Positions 48,560 to 56,271 of a stretch of DNA of 64,000 nt are shown here, one piece after another; positions within the stretch are counted from its first letter, which is position 1; the number at the start of each line of letters is the position of its first letter. Location of the stretch: NCBI GenBank assembly GCA_963800865.1, contig CAWDCL010000004.1:1054001-1118000 (forward strand), in the 5' to 3' direction. This DNA is from JALOKP01 sp963800865 (GTDB taxonomy: Bacteria > Acidobacteriota > Polarisedimenticolia > J045). The notes beneath the pieces are model-generated. The model made no database searches. It saw nothing but the letters and a program-made list of their open reading frames with translations, and was not told the origin of the DNA. Both the position numbers and the translations under genes were made by a program.

Positions 48560-50313
48560 CAGTTCTCCAGCCCGTCGTACGGGTTCAGCGGCGAGGGGGT
48601 CGCGCCGTGCACGCGCGCCGAGAGGCCGACGAGCGTGCGCTCCTCGTAGAGCACGGTGTAGGGCTGCTCATCGCGGAAGATCGCCTGCCACTGCCGCCAC
48701 AGCGGGACGGCCTCGGCCAGCGACGGCGCGCTGGACGCCCGATCGAGCAGCGCGTCGGAGGCCGGCGTCGACCAGGCGCCGAGGTTGTTGCCGCGCCCGG
48801 CCGCCGCGCTGCTGTGCAGGATCGCCTGCGGTTCGACGCGCGAGCCGGCGCGCCAGCCCGAGATCACGCCGTCGAAGCGCTTGTCGCGCGCCCGCGCGAG
48901 AAAGTCGGCGCGCGGCAACGGCAGCGGCACCAGCTTCACGCCGACGCGCGCCAGGCTCGCCGCCATCCGCTCGAGCGCGTCGCGCCGCGCGCCGTTCTCG
49001 GCGTCGGCGATCACCGTCAGCTCCAGCCGTCGATCTCCCTGCTCGCGCACGCCATCGCCGTCGTGGTCGGTCCATCCGGCCTCGTCGAGCAGGCGCGCGG
49101 CCAGCAGGGGATCGAACGGCAGCACGGTGGAAGGGTCGAAGGCCGGTTCCAGCGCCGAGACGACCGGGCTGACGCCGACCCGGCCGTAGCCGCCGAGCAC
49201 CCCGCGCACGATGTCCTCGCGGTCGGCCGCCAGCGTCAGGGCGCGTCGCACCCGCGGGTCGGCCAGCGCCGGGTGCGGATGCGCGCGCTGCAGGCGCCGC
49301 ACGTCGTCGGCGGACTCGTCGCACCCTTTCTGCCTGCCGCAGCCGCGCGCCTCGCGGTCGGCGGCGTAGGCCGTCGGTTCCAGCACGTTCCAGGCGACGA
49401 AGGTGTAGGCCAGCGACGGGATCTCGACGATGCTCCGTCCCGGGCGCGCGGCCAGCGCCGCGGCGCGCAGCGGCGGGACCTTGTCGAGGACGTCGACCTC
49501 GCCCGCCTCGAACGCGGCGAGCGCGGCGGCCGCGTCGGGATAGATGCGGAAGACGACGCGATCGAGGTACGGGCGGCCCGCGACCCAGAACCGGGGATCC
49601 CGCGCGAGCACCGCCTCCTGCCCCGGCTTGACCGACTCGAGGCGGAACGGTCCGGCGGTCACGATGCGGGATTCCCACTTCGTCTCCGCCCACTTCGAGG
49701 GCGGGACGTCGCGGTAGGCGAGCGGGACCAGCGCGTCGTCGTTGGCGTCGAGCAGCTGATAGGCCGACGGCCGCGCGAAGCGGACGACCGCGGTCTTCGG
49801 GTCGGGGCACTCGACCGCCTCGATCGCCTGCTTCAGGAACGCGCCGTCCCAGGCCAGTCCCTCGTCGCGCTGGATCGCGAGCGTGAACGCGACGTCCTCG
49901 CAGCCGAGCGGCCGGCCGTCGCTCCAGCGCGCCCCCGGATCGAGCGCGAGCGTCAGCGTCCGGCGATCGGGCGAGAACGACCAGGAGCGCGCGGCCCACG
50001 GCACGAGCCCCTCTTCGCCGGCGCCGAAGCGTTCGCGCACGAGGCGCGGGTAGAGCAGCTCGAGAACGTTGGCCGCGGCGGCCTGGCCGGCGGTGTAGGG
50101 GTTCCAGGCGTCGATCTCGCCGCGCAGCGCGACGACCAGCGTGCCGCCGCGCTCTGGAGACTCCGCGCGACTCGCGCCGCGCCCCGAGGGGGCGTCGCCA
50201 GGCCGGCCGGTCTCGCCGCCCCCCCCGCACGCAGCGGCGGACACGAGCAGCGCCAGGGCCGCGCCCCGCAGCGCCGCGCGCGCGGAGCCCCTAGCGTGCA
50301 GCGCAGTCGCCAC
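48526..50313 (-). CDS. Extracellular solute-binding lipoprotein, peptide/nickel (SBP_5) family
   Basis: The 595-residue protein has a lipoprotein signal (RGAALALLVSAAAC, lipobox SAAC) and the family-5 binding fold: GGTLVVALRGEIDAWNPYTA, WSFSPDRRTLTLALDPGARW, SDGRPLGCEDVAFTL and, later, HPALADPRVRRALTLAADRE. Such proteins deliver peptides or nickel chelates to Dpp-type permeases; the two permeases follow. GTG 50313 overlaps the end of the upstream subtilase gene by 23 bases, pointing to coupled translation. Peptides released by that protease are an attractive but unproven ligand. Confidence 0.88.
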   Translation of the reverse strand: MATALHARGSARAALRGAALALLVSAAACGGGGETGRPGDAPSGRGASRAESPERGGTLVVALRGEIDAWNPYTAGQAAAANVLELLYPRLVRERFGAGEEGLVPWAARSWSFSPDRRTLTLALDPGARWSDGRPLGCEDVAFTLAIQRDEGLAWDGAFLKQAIEAVECPDPKTAVVRFARPSAYQLLDANDDALVPLAYRDVPPSKWAETKWESRIVTAGPFRLESVKPGQEAVLARDPRFWVAGRPYLDRVVFRIYPDAAAALAAFEAGEVDVLDKVPPLRAAALAARPGRSIVEIPSLAYTFVAWNVLEPTAYAADREARGCGRQKGCDESADDVRRLQRAHPHPALADPRVRRALTLAADREDIVRGVLGGYGRVGVSPVVSALEPAFDPSTVLPFDPLLAARLLDEAGWTDHDGDGVREQGDRRLELTVIADAENGARRDALERMAASLARVGVKLVPLPLPRADFLARARDKRFDGVISGWRAGSRVEPQAILHSSAAAGRGNNLGAWSTPASDALLDRASSAPSLAEAVPLWRQWQAIFRDEQPYTVLYEERTLVGLSARVHGATPSPLNPYDGLENWWLAPAAEPSR

Positions 50314-51847
50314 TGCCCGCCGTCCGGCTGCGGCCCGCGCTGTCCGTCCCGTACGACCCCGGGTTGGATACCGAGGCGTCGTCGCGGAAGACGTAGTAGA
50401 AGGCCTGGCCAGGCGGCGGCAGCGCGGCGTCCGGGGACGCGGCGGTGTCGGTCGCGGCCGTCGAGTCGGCAAGACAGGTGACGGGCCCGAGATCGACGCG
50501 CTGCCAGTTCGCCGAGATGTCCGCCACGTTGCCACGGACCAGGTCGTAGCCGGTCGCGTTCAGCACCGGGCTCCAGGACACGACGCTCCCGGCCGGGCCG
50601 CGCCGCAGCTTCAGGCTGGTCCGGTCGGAGAGCACGACGTGCGCCAGGGCGTCGAGATCGAGCACGCCGGTCCCCATCTTCCCGTCGAGATCCTGCAGGT
50701 TCGCATCGGGCTGGGTCGTGTCGCGCAGGGTTCGGCGCACGTCGTCGGGACCGAGGCCCGGGTAGCGCTCGAGGAGCAGCGCCGCGCCGCCGGTCACCAG
50801 CGGCGCCGCGAACGACGTCCCCGACCAGCGGGCGAAGGTTTCGTTGTCCGCGATCGAGATCTCGGTCTCTCCCGGTGCCGACAGGTCGACCTTCGAGCTG
50901 TAGTTGCTGAACGGCGTGCGGACCTTCGCCTCGTTCACGGCGGCCACCGCGATGACCTTGTCGTGCGAGGCCGGGAAGTCGACGCTGGAGAGGTCGCGGT
51001 TTCCGGCGGCGCCGACGATCACGACCCCGGCCGCGTGCGCCTCGCGCAGCGCCCTGGCGGCGACGCCCGACGCCTGCTCGAGGGTCAACGACAGGTTGAT
51101 CACGCGCGCGCCGCCGTGGATCGCCTCGAGGATCCCCTTGGCGAGCGAGAAGCCGGTGCCGTACCCCTCCTCGTCGAGCACCCGGATCGGCAGGATCCGG
51201 GCGTGCGGCGCGGCGAGGTTGATCAGCCCGGCGACGAAGGTCCCGTGGTACAGCGCCTCGTCGACCAGGCCATCGCCGTCGTCGTCGAGCCCGTTCGGAC
51301 GGACCGTCGCATCGCCTCCCTCGAGCCGGACGGCGTTGAGCCCCGGCCCGAGCAGCCACGGCTTCAGCTCGGGATGGTCGAGCGAGACGCCGGTATCGAG
51401 CAGCGCGACGACGACACCGTTGCCGGTCTCCGCGGCGTGCGCCGCGGCGGTGCGCAGCAGCGCAGCGGCCGGCTGGTTCCGGAAGAGGGTCAGCGAGATC
51501 GAGCGGTCGAGGTCGGCGATCGTGCGCTGGACCCCTTCCGGGATCTCGTAGCGATGATGGGTTTCGGCCGAGGCGATGTCGGGGTCGCTCGCCATCGCCT
51601 GCGTGATCGCGGCGACGTTCGCGCCGGACGGGGCGGCCATCAGCCAGATCTGCCAGGCCGCGATTCCGTCCAGCAGGGCCAGCCCGTAACGCTGGGCGAC
51701 CGCGTTGGGCGACGCGCCGGGCGCGAGCTCGACGAGGATCTCGCCCGGCACGTCGTGGTTCGGATCGACGGCCAGCGCCGGCAGCGAAAGGGAGCCGGCG
51801 AGCGCGGCGACGAGAATCACGAGCGCGACCCGGCGCGGAATCTTCAT
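50291..51847 (-). CDS. Secreted S8-family subtilisin-like serine protease
   Basis: The 518-residue protease has a signal peptide (LVILVAALAGSLSLPALA), an inhibitor I9-like propeptide region (~30-105) and the full catalytic triad: Asp151 in ALLDTGVSLDHPE, His201 in YHGTFVAGLI and Ser345 in WSGTSFAAPLVTGGAA, with Asn283 in VGAAGNRD. The C-terminal ~100 residues (SWSPVLNATGYDLVRGN... GQAFYYVFRDD) are the module shared with the secreted proteins at 39422 and 43144. ATG 51847 is chosen for its GAGAAAGG site; a GTG at 51877 overlapping the CHAT stop is possible. It lies directly after the CHAT gene, suggesting joint function. Confidence 0.93.
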   Translation of the reverse strand: MKIPRRVALVILVAALAGSLSLPALAVDPNHDVPGEILVELAPGASPNAVAQRYGLALLDGIAAWQIWLMAAPSGANVAAITQAMASDPDIASAETHHRYEIPEGVQRTIADLDRSISLTLFRNQPAAALLRTAAAHAAETGNGVVVALLDTGVSLDHPELKPWLLGPGLNAVRLEGGDATVRPNGLDDDGDGLVDEALYHGTFVAGLINLAAPHARILPIRVLDEEGYGTGFSLAKGILEAIHGGARVINLSLTLEQASGVAARALREAHAAGVVIVGAAGNRDLSSVDFPASHDKVIAVAAVNEAKVRTPFSNYSSKVDLSAPGETEISIADNETFARWSGTSFAAPLVTGGAALLLERYPGLGPDDVRRTLRDTTQPDANLQDLDGKMGTGVLDLDALAHVVLSDRTSLKLRRGPAGSVVSWSPVLNATGYDLVRGNVADISANWQRVDLGPVTCLADSTAATDTAASPDAALPPPGQAFYYVFRDDASVSNPGSYGTDSAGRSRTAGSGDCAAR

Positions 51848-51873
51848 GGTACGGCTGCCTTTCTCGCGGCCGC

Positions 51874-54732
51874 TCACGCGACCGCCTCTCGACCCGCGGC
51901 GGGCAACCGCGTCCAGGGATCTCCGACGACCATGAACGGCGCCCAGCGGAGCGGGGAGGCGTCGCGCCGGCGTGCGCGGCGCTGCGCCGCGGCGAGCGCG
52001 AGACCGACCGGCTCGCCCGCCGCGAGCTGCCCGTAGAAGTCATCCATCTGCAACGCGGCTGAAAGGTCGTGAACGTCCCACATGGCGGCCACCACCGTTC
52101 GAGCCCCGGCCTGCAGGAACCCGCGCACCAGGCTGACCCACTCGTCGCCAGAATGTACCGTGCCCCGACCGGTGTCGCACCCCGAGAGGACGACGATCTC
52201 GGCGGTCCCCTGCAGCCGGTAAATGTCTGGTAAGGCAACCCACGTGTCGCCCAGTCGGAGCGCACCCGTGAACGGGCCGCACTCCGCGAACATCCCGTGG
52301 CAGGCGACGTGGAGAACGGACGGGCGCGAGCCGGCCTCGTCCAGGGCGGCGCGCGTCGCGTCGGCCCCGCGGAGGACCCGCGCATCGCCGAGCCGGCGCG
52401 CGATCGCGTCGACTTCGGCCTCGATCTGCGGCGCCTGCCGATCGGCCACGCCGAGCACGAGCGGTGCGGTCGGTCGGGCCGGGCCGCGCCGGGCGTGGGC
52501 CAGCAGGGCAAGGACGGCGAGGCTGGGCGCGTAGGACACCGGCCCGCGCTCGACGAGCGGCACACCGCCGGCCTCGAAGGCGTGGAACGGCAGCCCGTGC
52601 AGCGCGCCGTGCGGCACGATCCTCAGCGCGCGCCCGCGGACGCGGTCGCCGAGCGGGCCGAGCAGCGCGTCGTGCAGCCGCCCGAGATAGAGCCGGCAGG
52701 CGGCGTGGATCGCGGCCTGGTGCGTGCCGTGGAAGGCGTCGCCGAGGATCCCCTTGCCGAGCTGGAAGCGCAGGCGGTCGGCGAGGTCCTGCACCTCGTC
52801 GACGCGGGCGATGTCGCGGATCACTTCGACCCGCTCGCGCTCGACGACGAAGAGCTGATAGTGCCCCTCGGTCGCGGCGTACTCGAGCACGACTTCGTCC
52901 GGCCGGAGCGCCGCCATCGCCTGCAGCGGGCCCGGGACCGCGCCGCCGAGCAGCAGCGCCGCGAGCGGATCCCGTCCGGCGAGCCGGGCCAGCGTCCGGG
53001 CGCGTTCAGTGACGAGCCGGCCGAGCCGTGCGCCGGCCTGCGCCCGGACCCCGGCGGGCCCTTCGCCTTCTTCGAGGCGCGCCTCGGCGACGGCCAGCTC
53101 ACATTCCAGCTCGGCCAACCGGTCCGCGAGTCGCCGCGCTCCCGCGCGCCGCGCGGTCGACGCGCCGCGCGGTCCGCGCGCGATCTCCTCGGCCAGGGCA
53201 CGCGCCTTGCCGCGCTCGGCATAGGCCAGCGCCTGCCGCACGGCGCGGGCCCCTCCGCGCCGCAGCCGATTGGCGAGGATCGCCTCGTAGACCGCTCCCT
53301 TGTCGAGCGCGAAGGCGAGCCGGCTCTCCTCCGAGGAGAGCCCGGCCCGCATCCGGCCGACGCAGCGGTCAGCCGCCGCCCACTCGCGGAAAGCCTCGTC
53401 GAGGCGCCCGGCCCGCTCGGCGAGCGATGCCAGCACCCGTCGTGCCGCCAGCTCGACGCGAGGGTCGCGACGCCGGCGCGCGAGCCGCAGTGCGCGCGCG
53501 GCGAGCGTCCGCGCCCGTGCCGGACGCCCGGCATCGAGCTCGGCTGCAGCGGCGACAGCGAAAGCCCGGGCCGCGCGCGAGGTCAGTCCGCGCCGCGCGA
53601 GGAGCGCCGCGGCAGCGCGCGCGACCTGCGCCGCCCGCGCGGCGCTGGTGGCGGCCGGTCGCGAGGCCGTCTGCGTGCTGCCCCGCGAAAGCGCCTGCGC
53701 CTCGCCGATCGCGAGCAGCGCGGCCCCGACGCGGTTCCCTTCGGCCTCGTAGAGGGCCCGGCCGCGCGCGAACAGGCGCGCCGCAACGCCCGGCCGTCCC
53801 TGCTGGAGCGCGGCACCGCCGCGCGCGCCGAGCGCCTGGGCCAGGTCCGCGCCGCGGCGGGAGCGCTGGAAAGTCGCCGCCGCGCGGCGCGCACGGGCGT
53901 CGGCTTCCTCCGCCCGGTTGAGGCGCAGGAGCGCCTCCGCCGCGTCGAGGTCGGAGTGCGCGGCGCCGAGCGCATCGCCCAGCCGCAGCTGCCGCGTGCG
54001 CACGTCGTCGAGTCGCGCCACCGCCGGATCGAGCCGCCCCTCGAGCAGATCGATCCCCGCGAGGGCGTAGTCGGCCTGGGCGGTCAGCGCGGCGAGGCGT
54101 TCCTCCGCGAACACCGCGCGCGCCGCCTCGTAACCGCGCCGTGCGGCGACGGTGCGATCGAGCGTCGCCAGGATGTTCGCCTCGTTGTAGTCGACGAAGG
54201 CCAGCCGCCGTGGATCCTCGGCGCGCGCGAACCAGCCGCGCGCCGCCCGGTACGCCGCGAGCGCCTCGCGGTGGCGGTCGAGCCGGTGGGAGAGGTTGCC
54301 CAGGTTCATCGCCAGCGCGCCCAGTCGGCGGGGGTCGGCGTCGCCGGCCCGCGCGTAGCAGGCACGAGCGGCCCGGGCCGCCGCCCGGGCCCCGGGCGCA
54401 TCGCCGGTCCCCGCGAAAACGTCGACCAGGATCCGCTGCATGTCGCCCGCGTCGGTGAAGCGGCCCGCGTCGCGGTAGACCGCGAACGCGGCGCGGAGCC
54501 GCCGCCGCGCTTCGTCGGGTTGCCCCGCCAGGTGGGCCAGCACTCCTGCCGCGTGCTCCGCCGCGCCGTTCGCCCGGGGCTCGCCGGTGGCGCAGGCGTA
54601 GGCCGCGAGCGCGCGGGCCGCGGCCGCCGCGCGCCGGGCGTCGGTCCTGAGGAGGTCCGCGAAGCGCGACTCCAGCGTCGCGAGCCGCCCCGAGTCGAAG
54701 GCGCGGCGCGGCGCGCGGCGCCCGGCCGGCAT
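51874..54732 (-). CDS. CHAT-domain protease with TPR-like repeats
   Basis: The 952-residue protein has helical repeats of TPR type over residues ~40-480 (ALAMNLGNLSHRLDRHREAL, AALTAQADYALAGIDLLEGR). It ends in a CHAT domain, a caspase-related cysteine protease fold. The dyad is His812 in VLHVACHGMF and Cys852 in VVLSGCDTGRG, both intact. There is no signal peptide, so it works in the cytoplasm, where TPRs would recognise a trigger or substrate. It starts one base after the upstream small protein gene and is followed by a subtilase. CHAT proteases serve in defence and cell-death systems in other bacteria; here the target is unknown. Confidence 0.92.
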   Translation of the reverse strand: MPAGRRAPRRAFDSGRLATLESRFADLLRTDARRAAAAARALAAYACATGEPRANGAAEHAAGVLAHLAGQPDEARRRLRAAFAVYRDAGRFTDAGDMQRILVDVFAGTGDAPGARAAARAARACYARAGDADPRRLGALAMNLGNLSHRLDRHREALAAYRAARGWFARAEDPRRLAFVDYNEANILATLDRTVAARRGYEAARAVFAEERLAALTAQADYALAGIDLLEGRLDPAVARLDDVRTRQLRLGDALGAAHSDLDAAEALLRLNRAEEADARARRAAATFQRSRRGADLAQALGARGGAALQQGRPGVAARLFARGRALYEAEGNRVGAALLAIGEAQALSRGSTQTASRPAATSAARAAQVARAAAALLARRGLTSRAARAFAVAAAAELDAGRPARARTLAARALRLARRRRDPRVELAARRVLASLAERAGRLDEAFREWAAADRCVGRMRAGLSSEESRLAFALDKGAVYEAILANRLRRGGARAVRQALAYAERGKARALAEEIARGPRGASTARRAGARRLADRLAELECELAVAEARLEEGEGPAGVRAQAGARLGRLVTERARTLARLAGRDPLAALLLGGAVPGPLQAMAALRPDEVVLEYAATEGHYQLFVVERERVEVIRDIARVDEVQDLADRLRFQLGKGILGDAFHGTHQAAIHAACRLYLGRLHDALLGPLGDRVRGRALRIVPHGALHGLPFHAFEAGGVPLVERGPVSYAPSLAVLALLAHARRGPARPTAPLVLGVADRQAPQIEAEVDAIARRLGDARVLRGADATRAALDEAGSRPSVLHVACHGMFAECGPFTGALRLGDTWVALPDIYRLQGTAEIVVLSGCDTGRGTVHSGDEWVSLVRGFLQAGARTVVAAMWDVHDLSAALQMDDFYGQLAAGEPVGLALAAAQRRARRRDASPLRWAPFMVVGDPWTRLPAAGREAVA

Positions 54733-54733
54733 G

Positions 54734-55249
54734 TCAGGACGCTCCGGCCGAAGGGGCGATCCCGCTGATCACGACCGCCGATCGGCCGTCGACCTCGAGC
54801 CCCAGTTCCACGCCGCCCCGTGCCGCCGGGATTCCGCGGACGAGGAAATCGCCCGCCTCGCCCAGGGCCTGGCGCCGGATCGTTCGTCCCGACCGGACGA
54901 CGATCGTCACCCCCGCGAGCGGGGGGAGCAGCTGCCCGGCGAGCTCGAGCTTCCCGCCCCTGCCGCGCACGAGCAGGTCGAGTTCCCGGGCGTCGTCCCC
55001 GGCCTCGAGGCGGTAGAGGAGGCGCCGCTCGGAGAGCGCCCCGCCGCGGACGCCGGCCGGCAGCGGCGCGGCCAGGGAATCGAAGAGCAGGCTCGCCAGG
55101 AAGCCCCGGCGCGCCGTCCCGGGCCGGGGCAGCAGGCTCCGGAGGGCAATGGCCTTGTGGAGTGTTCCCGCCGGCGGCTCCACCAGGTGGGTTCCCTTCA
55201 ACAGTGCCGCGAGCCGCTCGGGATCGGCCTCGCGCGTGTGTCGCTTCAT
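54734..55249 (-). CDS. Small protein between ECF-type sigma factor and CHAT protease
   Basis: The 171-residue protein begins with a charged helical segment (READPERLAALLKGTHLVEP) and has no membrane helix or zinc motif. The second half is strand-rich, resembling an Ig-like or carboxypeptidase-regulatory-like fold (KLELAGQLLPPLAGVTIVVR, FLVRGIPAARGGVELGLEVD). Position between a sigma factor and a protease would suit an anti-sigma factor or a protease substrate. No direct evidence decides between them. ATG 55249 follows GGAGGGCACGAG. Confidence 0.65.
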   Translation of the reverse strand: MKRHTREADPERLAALLKGTHLVEPPAGTLHKAIALRSLLPRPGTARRGFLASLLFDSLAAPLPAGVRGGALSERRLLYRLEAGDDARELDLLVRGRGGKLELAGQLLPPLAGVTIVVRSGRTIRRQALGEAGDFLVRGIPAARGGVELGLEVDGRSAVVISGIAPSAGAS

Positions 55250-55351
55250 CTCGTGCCCTCCGACCGACGATCCATTCCTGGTCGTTCCGACTTGCCGTTG
55301 CCTGACCCGTTACCCAGTAGAGCCGTGCGCCCTCCGCCTGATACCCGCCAC

Positions 55352-55978
55352 TCAGTCCCCTTCGGCGGGCGGGCCACCCCCCTGCAGGTAGAGCTTCTGG
55401 AGCTTGGCGAGGCAGCGGGAGCGGGTCGGCCCGAGCGCTCCGATCGGGCGCCCCAGCCGGGAGGCGATCTCGGAGTAGGGGGGGGCGGGATCCTCCAGGT
55501 AGAGCGCCGTCAGCAGGCCGCGGCACGGCTCGCCGACCCGCGCGAGGGCCAGCTGGAGCGCGTGCTCGCACTCGACGGCGTGGAGCGCCGCGGCCACGTC
55601 GACGGGGGGGGCCTCGGTCCGCTCGAGGATCGCCTCGGCGTCGTCATCGACGAAGCGCGCCCCTTCCCGCCGCAGGGCCTGGCATTCGTGGCGCGCGACG
55701 GTGGCCAGCCAGGAAGCGAGGGACTCGACGCGGCGCAGCCGGGAGAGGTTCTCGAGCAGCTTGACCGCGACGCGCTGGAAGACCTCGTCGGCCTGGTCGG
55801 GGGGCAGCCGGTAGGCGACCGGGATCGAGTAGACGAGGCGGCGGTAGCGCTGGACGAGCGATTCCCAGGCCGTCTCGTCGCCGTCGATGCAGGCGCGCAC
55901 GAGCGCCGCGTCGTCCGCCGGCTCGAGTGCGGGGCGCGGCTTCCTGGCGATGACCACTCCTGGCGTCTCCCGGCCCAT
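55352..55978 (-). CDS. ECF-type sigma factor
   Basis: The ~208-residue sigma factor has region 2 (ALVRACIDGDETAWESLVQR, RLVYSIPVAYRLPPDQADEV and a FQRVAVKLLENL helix) and region 4 (LALARVGEPCRGLLTALYLE, YSEIASRLGRPIGALGPTRS). It should direct transcription of the downstream small protein, CHAT protease, subtilase and transporter genes. ATG 55978 lacks a clear ribosome site; GTG 55957 has GGGAG upstream and may be the true start, giving ~201 residues. No transmembrane anti-sigma factor is adjacent. Confidence 0.88.
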   Translation of the reverse strand: MGRETPGVVIARKPRPALEPADDAALVRACIDGDETAWESLVQRYRRLVYSIPVAYRLPPDQADEVFQRVAVKLLENLSRLRRVESLASWLATVARHECQALRREGARFVDDDAEAILERTEAPPVDVAAALHAVECEHALQLALARVGEPCRGLLTALYLEDPAPPYSEIASRLGRPIGALGPTRSRCLAKLQKLYLQGGGPPAEGD

Positions 55979-56083
55979 GTCGCGCGGGGGCGGACCGGGC
56001 GGCCGCTCTCCGCGTGCGCTACAGGATAGCGCCTGGGGGCCGGCTTCTCCCGGGCGGGACGGGGCGGGACGAGAGGGGGGACC

Positions 56084-56112
56084 TTGCCACGCTCGCCCGC
56101 CGGTCGTAAGGT
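56084..56112 (+). promoter_or_regulatory. Sigma70 promoter of the TPP-riboswitch operon
   Basis: TTGCCA (56084-56089), a 17-base spacer and TAAGGT (56107-56112) place the start near 56119, exactly at the 5' edge of the riboswitch. Confidence 0.6.
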
Positions 56113-56118
56113 CGAGCC

Positions 56119-56203
56119 GTTCCGTTAGGGGTGCCCGGGAGACAACCGGGCTGAGAGAAACCCTAGAACCTGATCTGGGTCATACCAGCGTAGGGAAACG
56201 GGA
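56119..56203 (+). promoter_or_regulatory. TPP (THI-element) riboswitch
   Basis: The conserved THI core is present: GGGGTGCCC, CTGAGA at 56151-56156, ACCTGATCTGG then GTCATACCAGCGTAGGGAA. P1 closes by pairing CCGTT (56122-56126) with AACGG (56197-56201). It lies ~70 bases before GTG 56272 and should repress the operon when thiamin pyrophosphate is abundant. I cannot tell whether it acts on transcription or translation. Confidence 0.95.
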
Positions 56204-56271
56204 CGTGCCGCCGCGATCCCCTCGATCCCTGCGAGCCGTCTTCCTCCTGCGCGGGCCCGGTGGGAGGCGTC

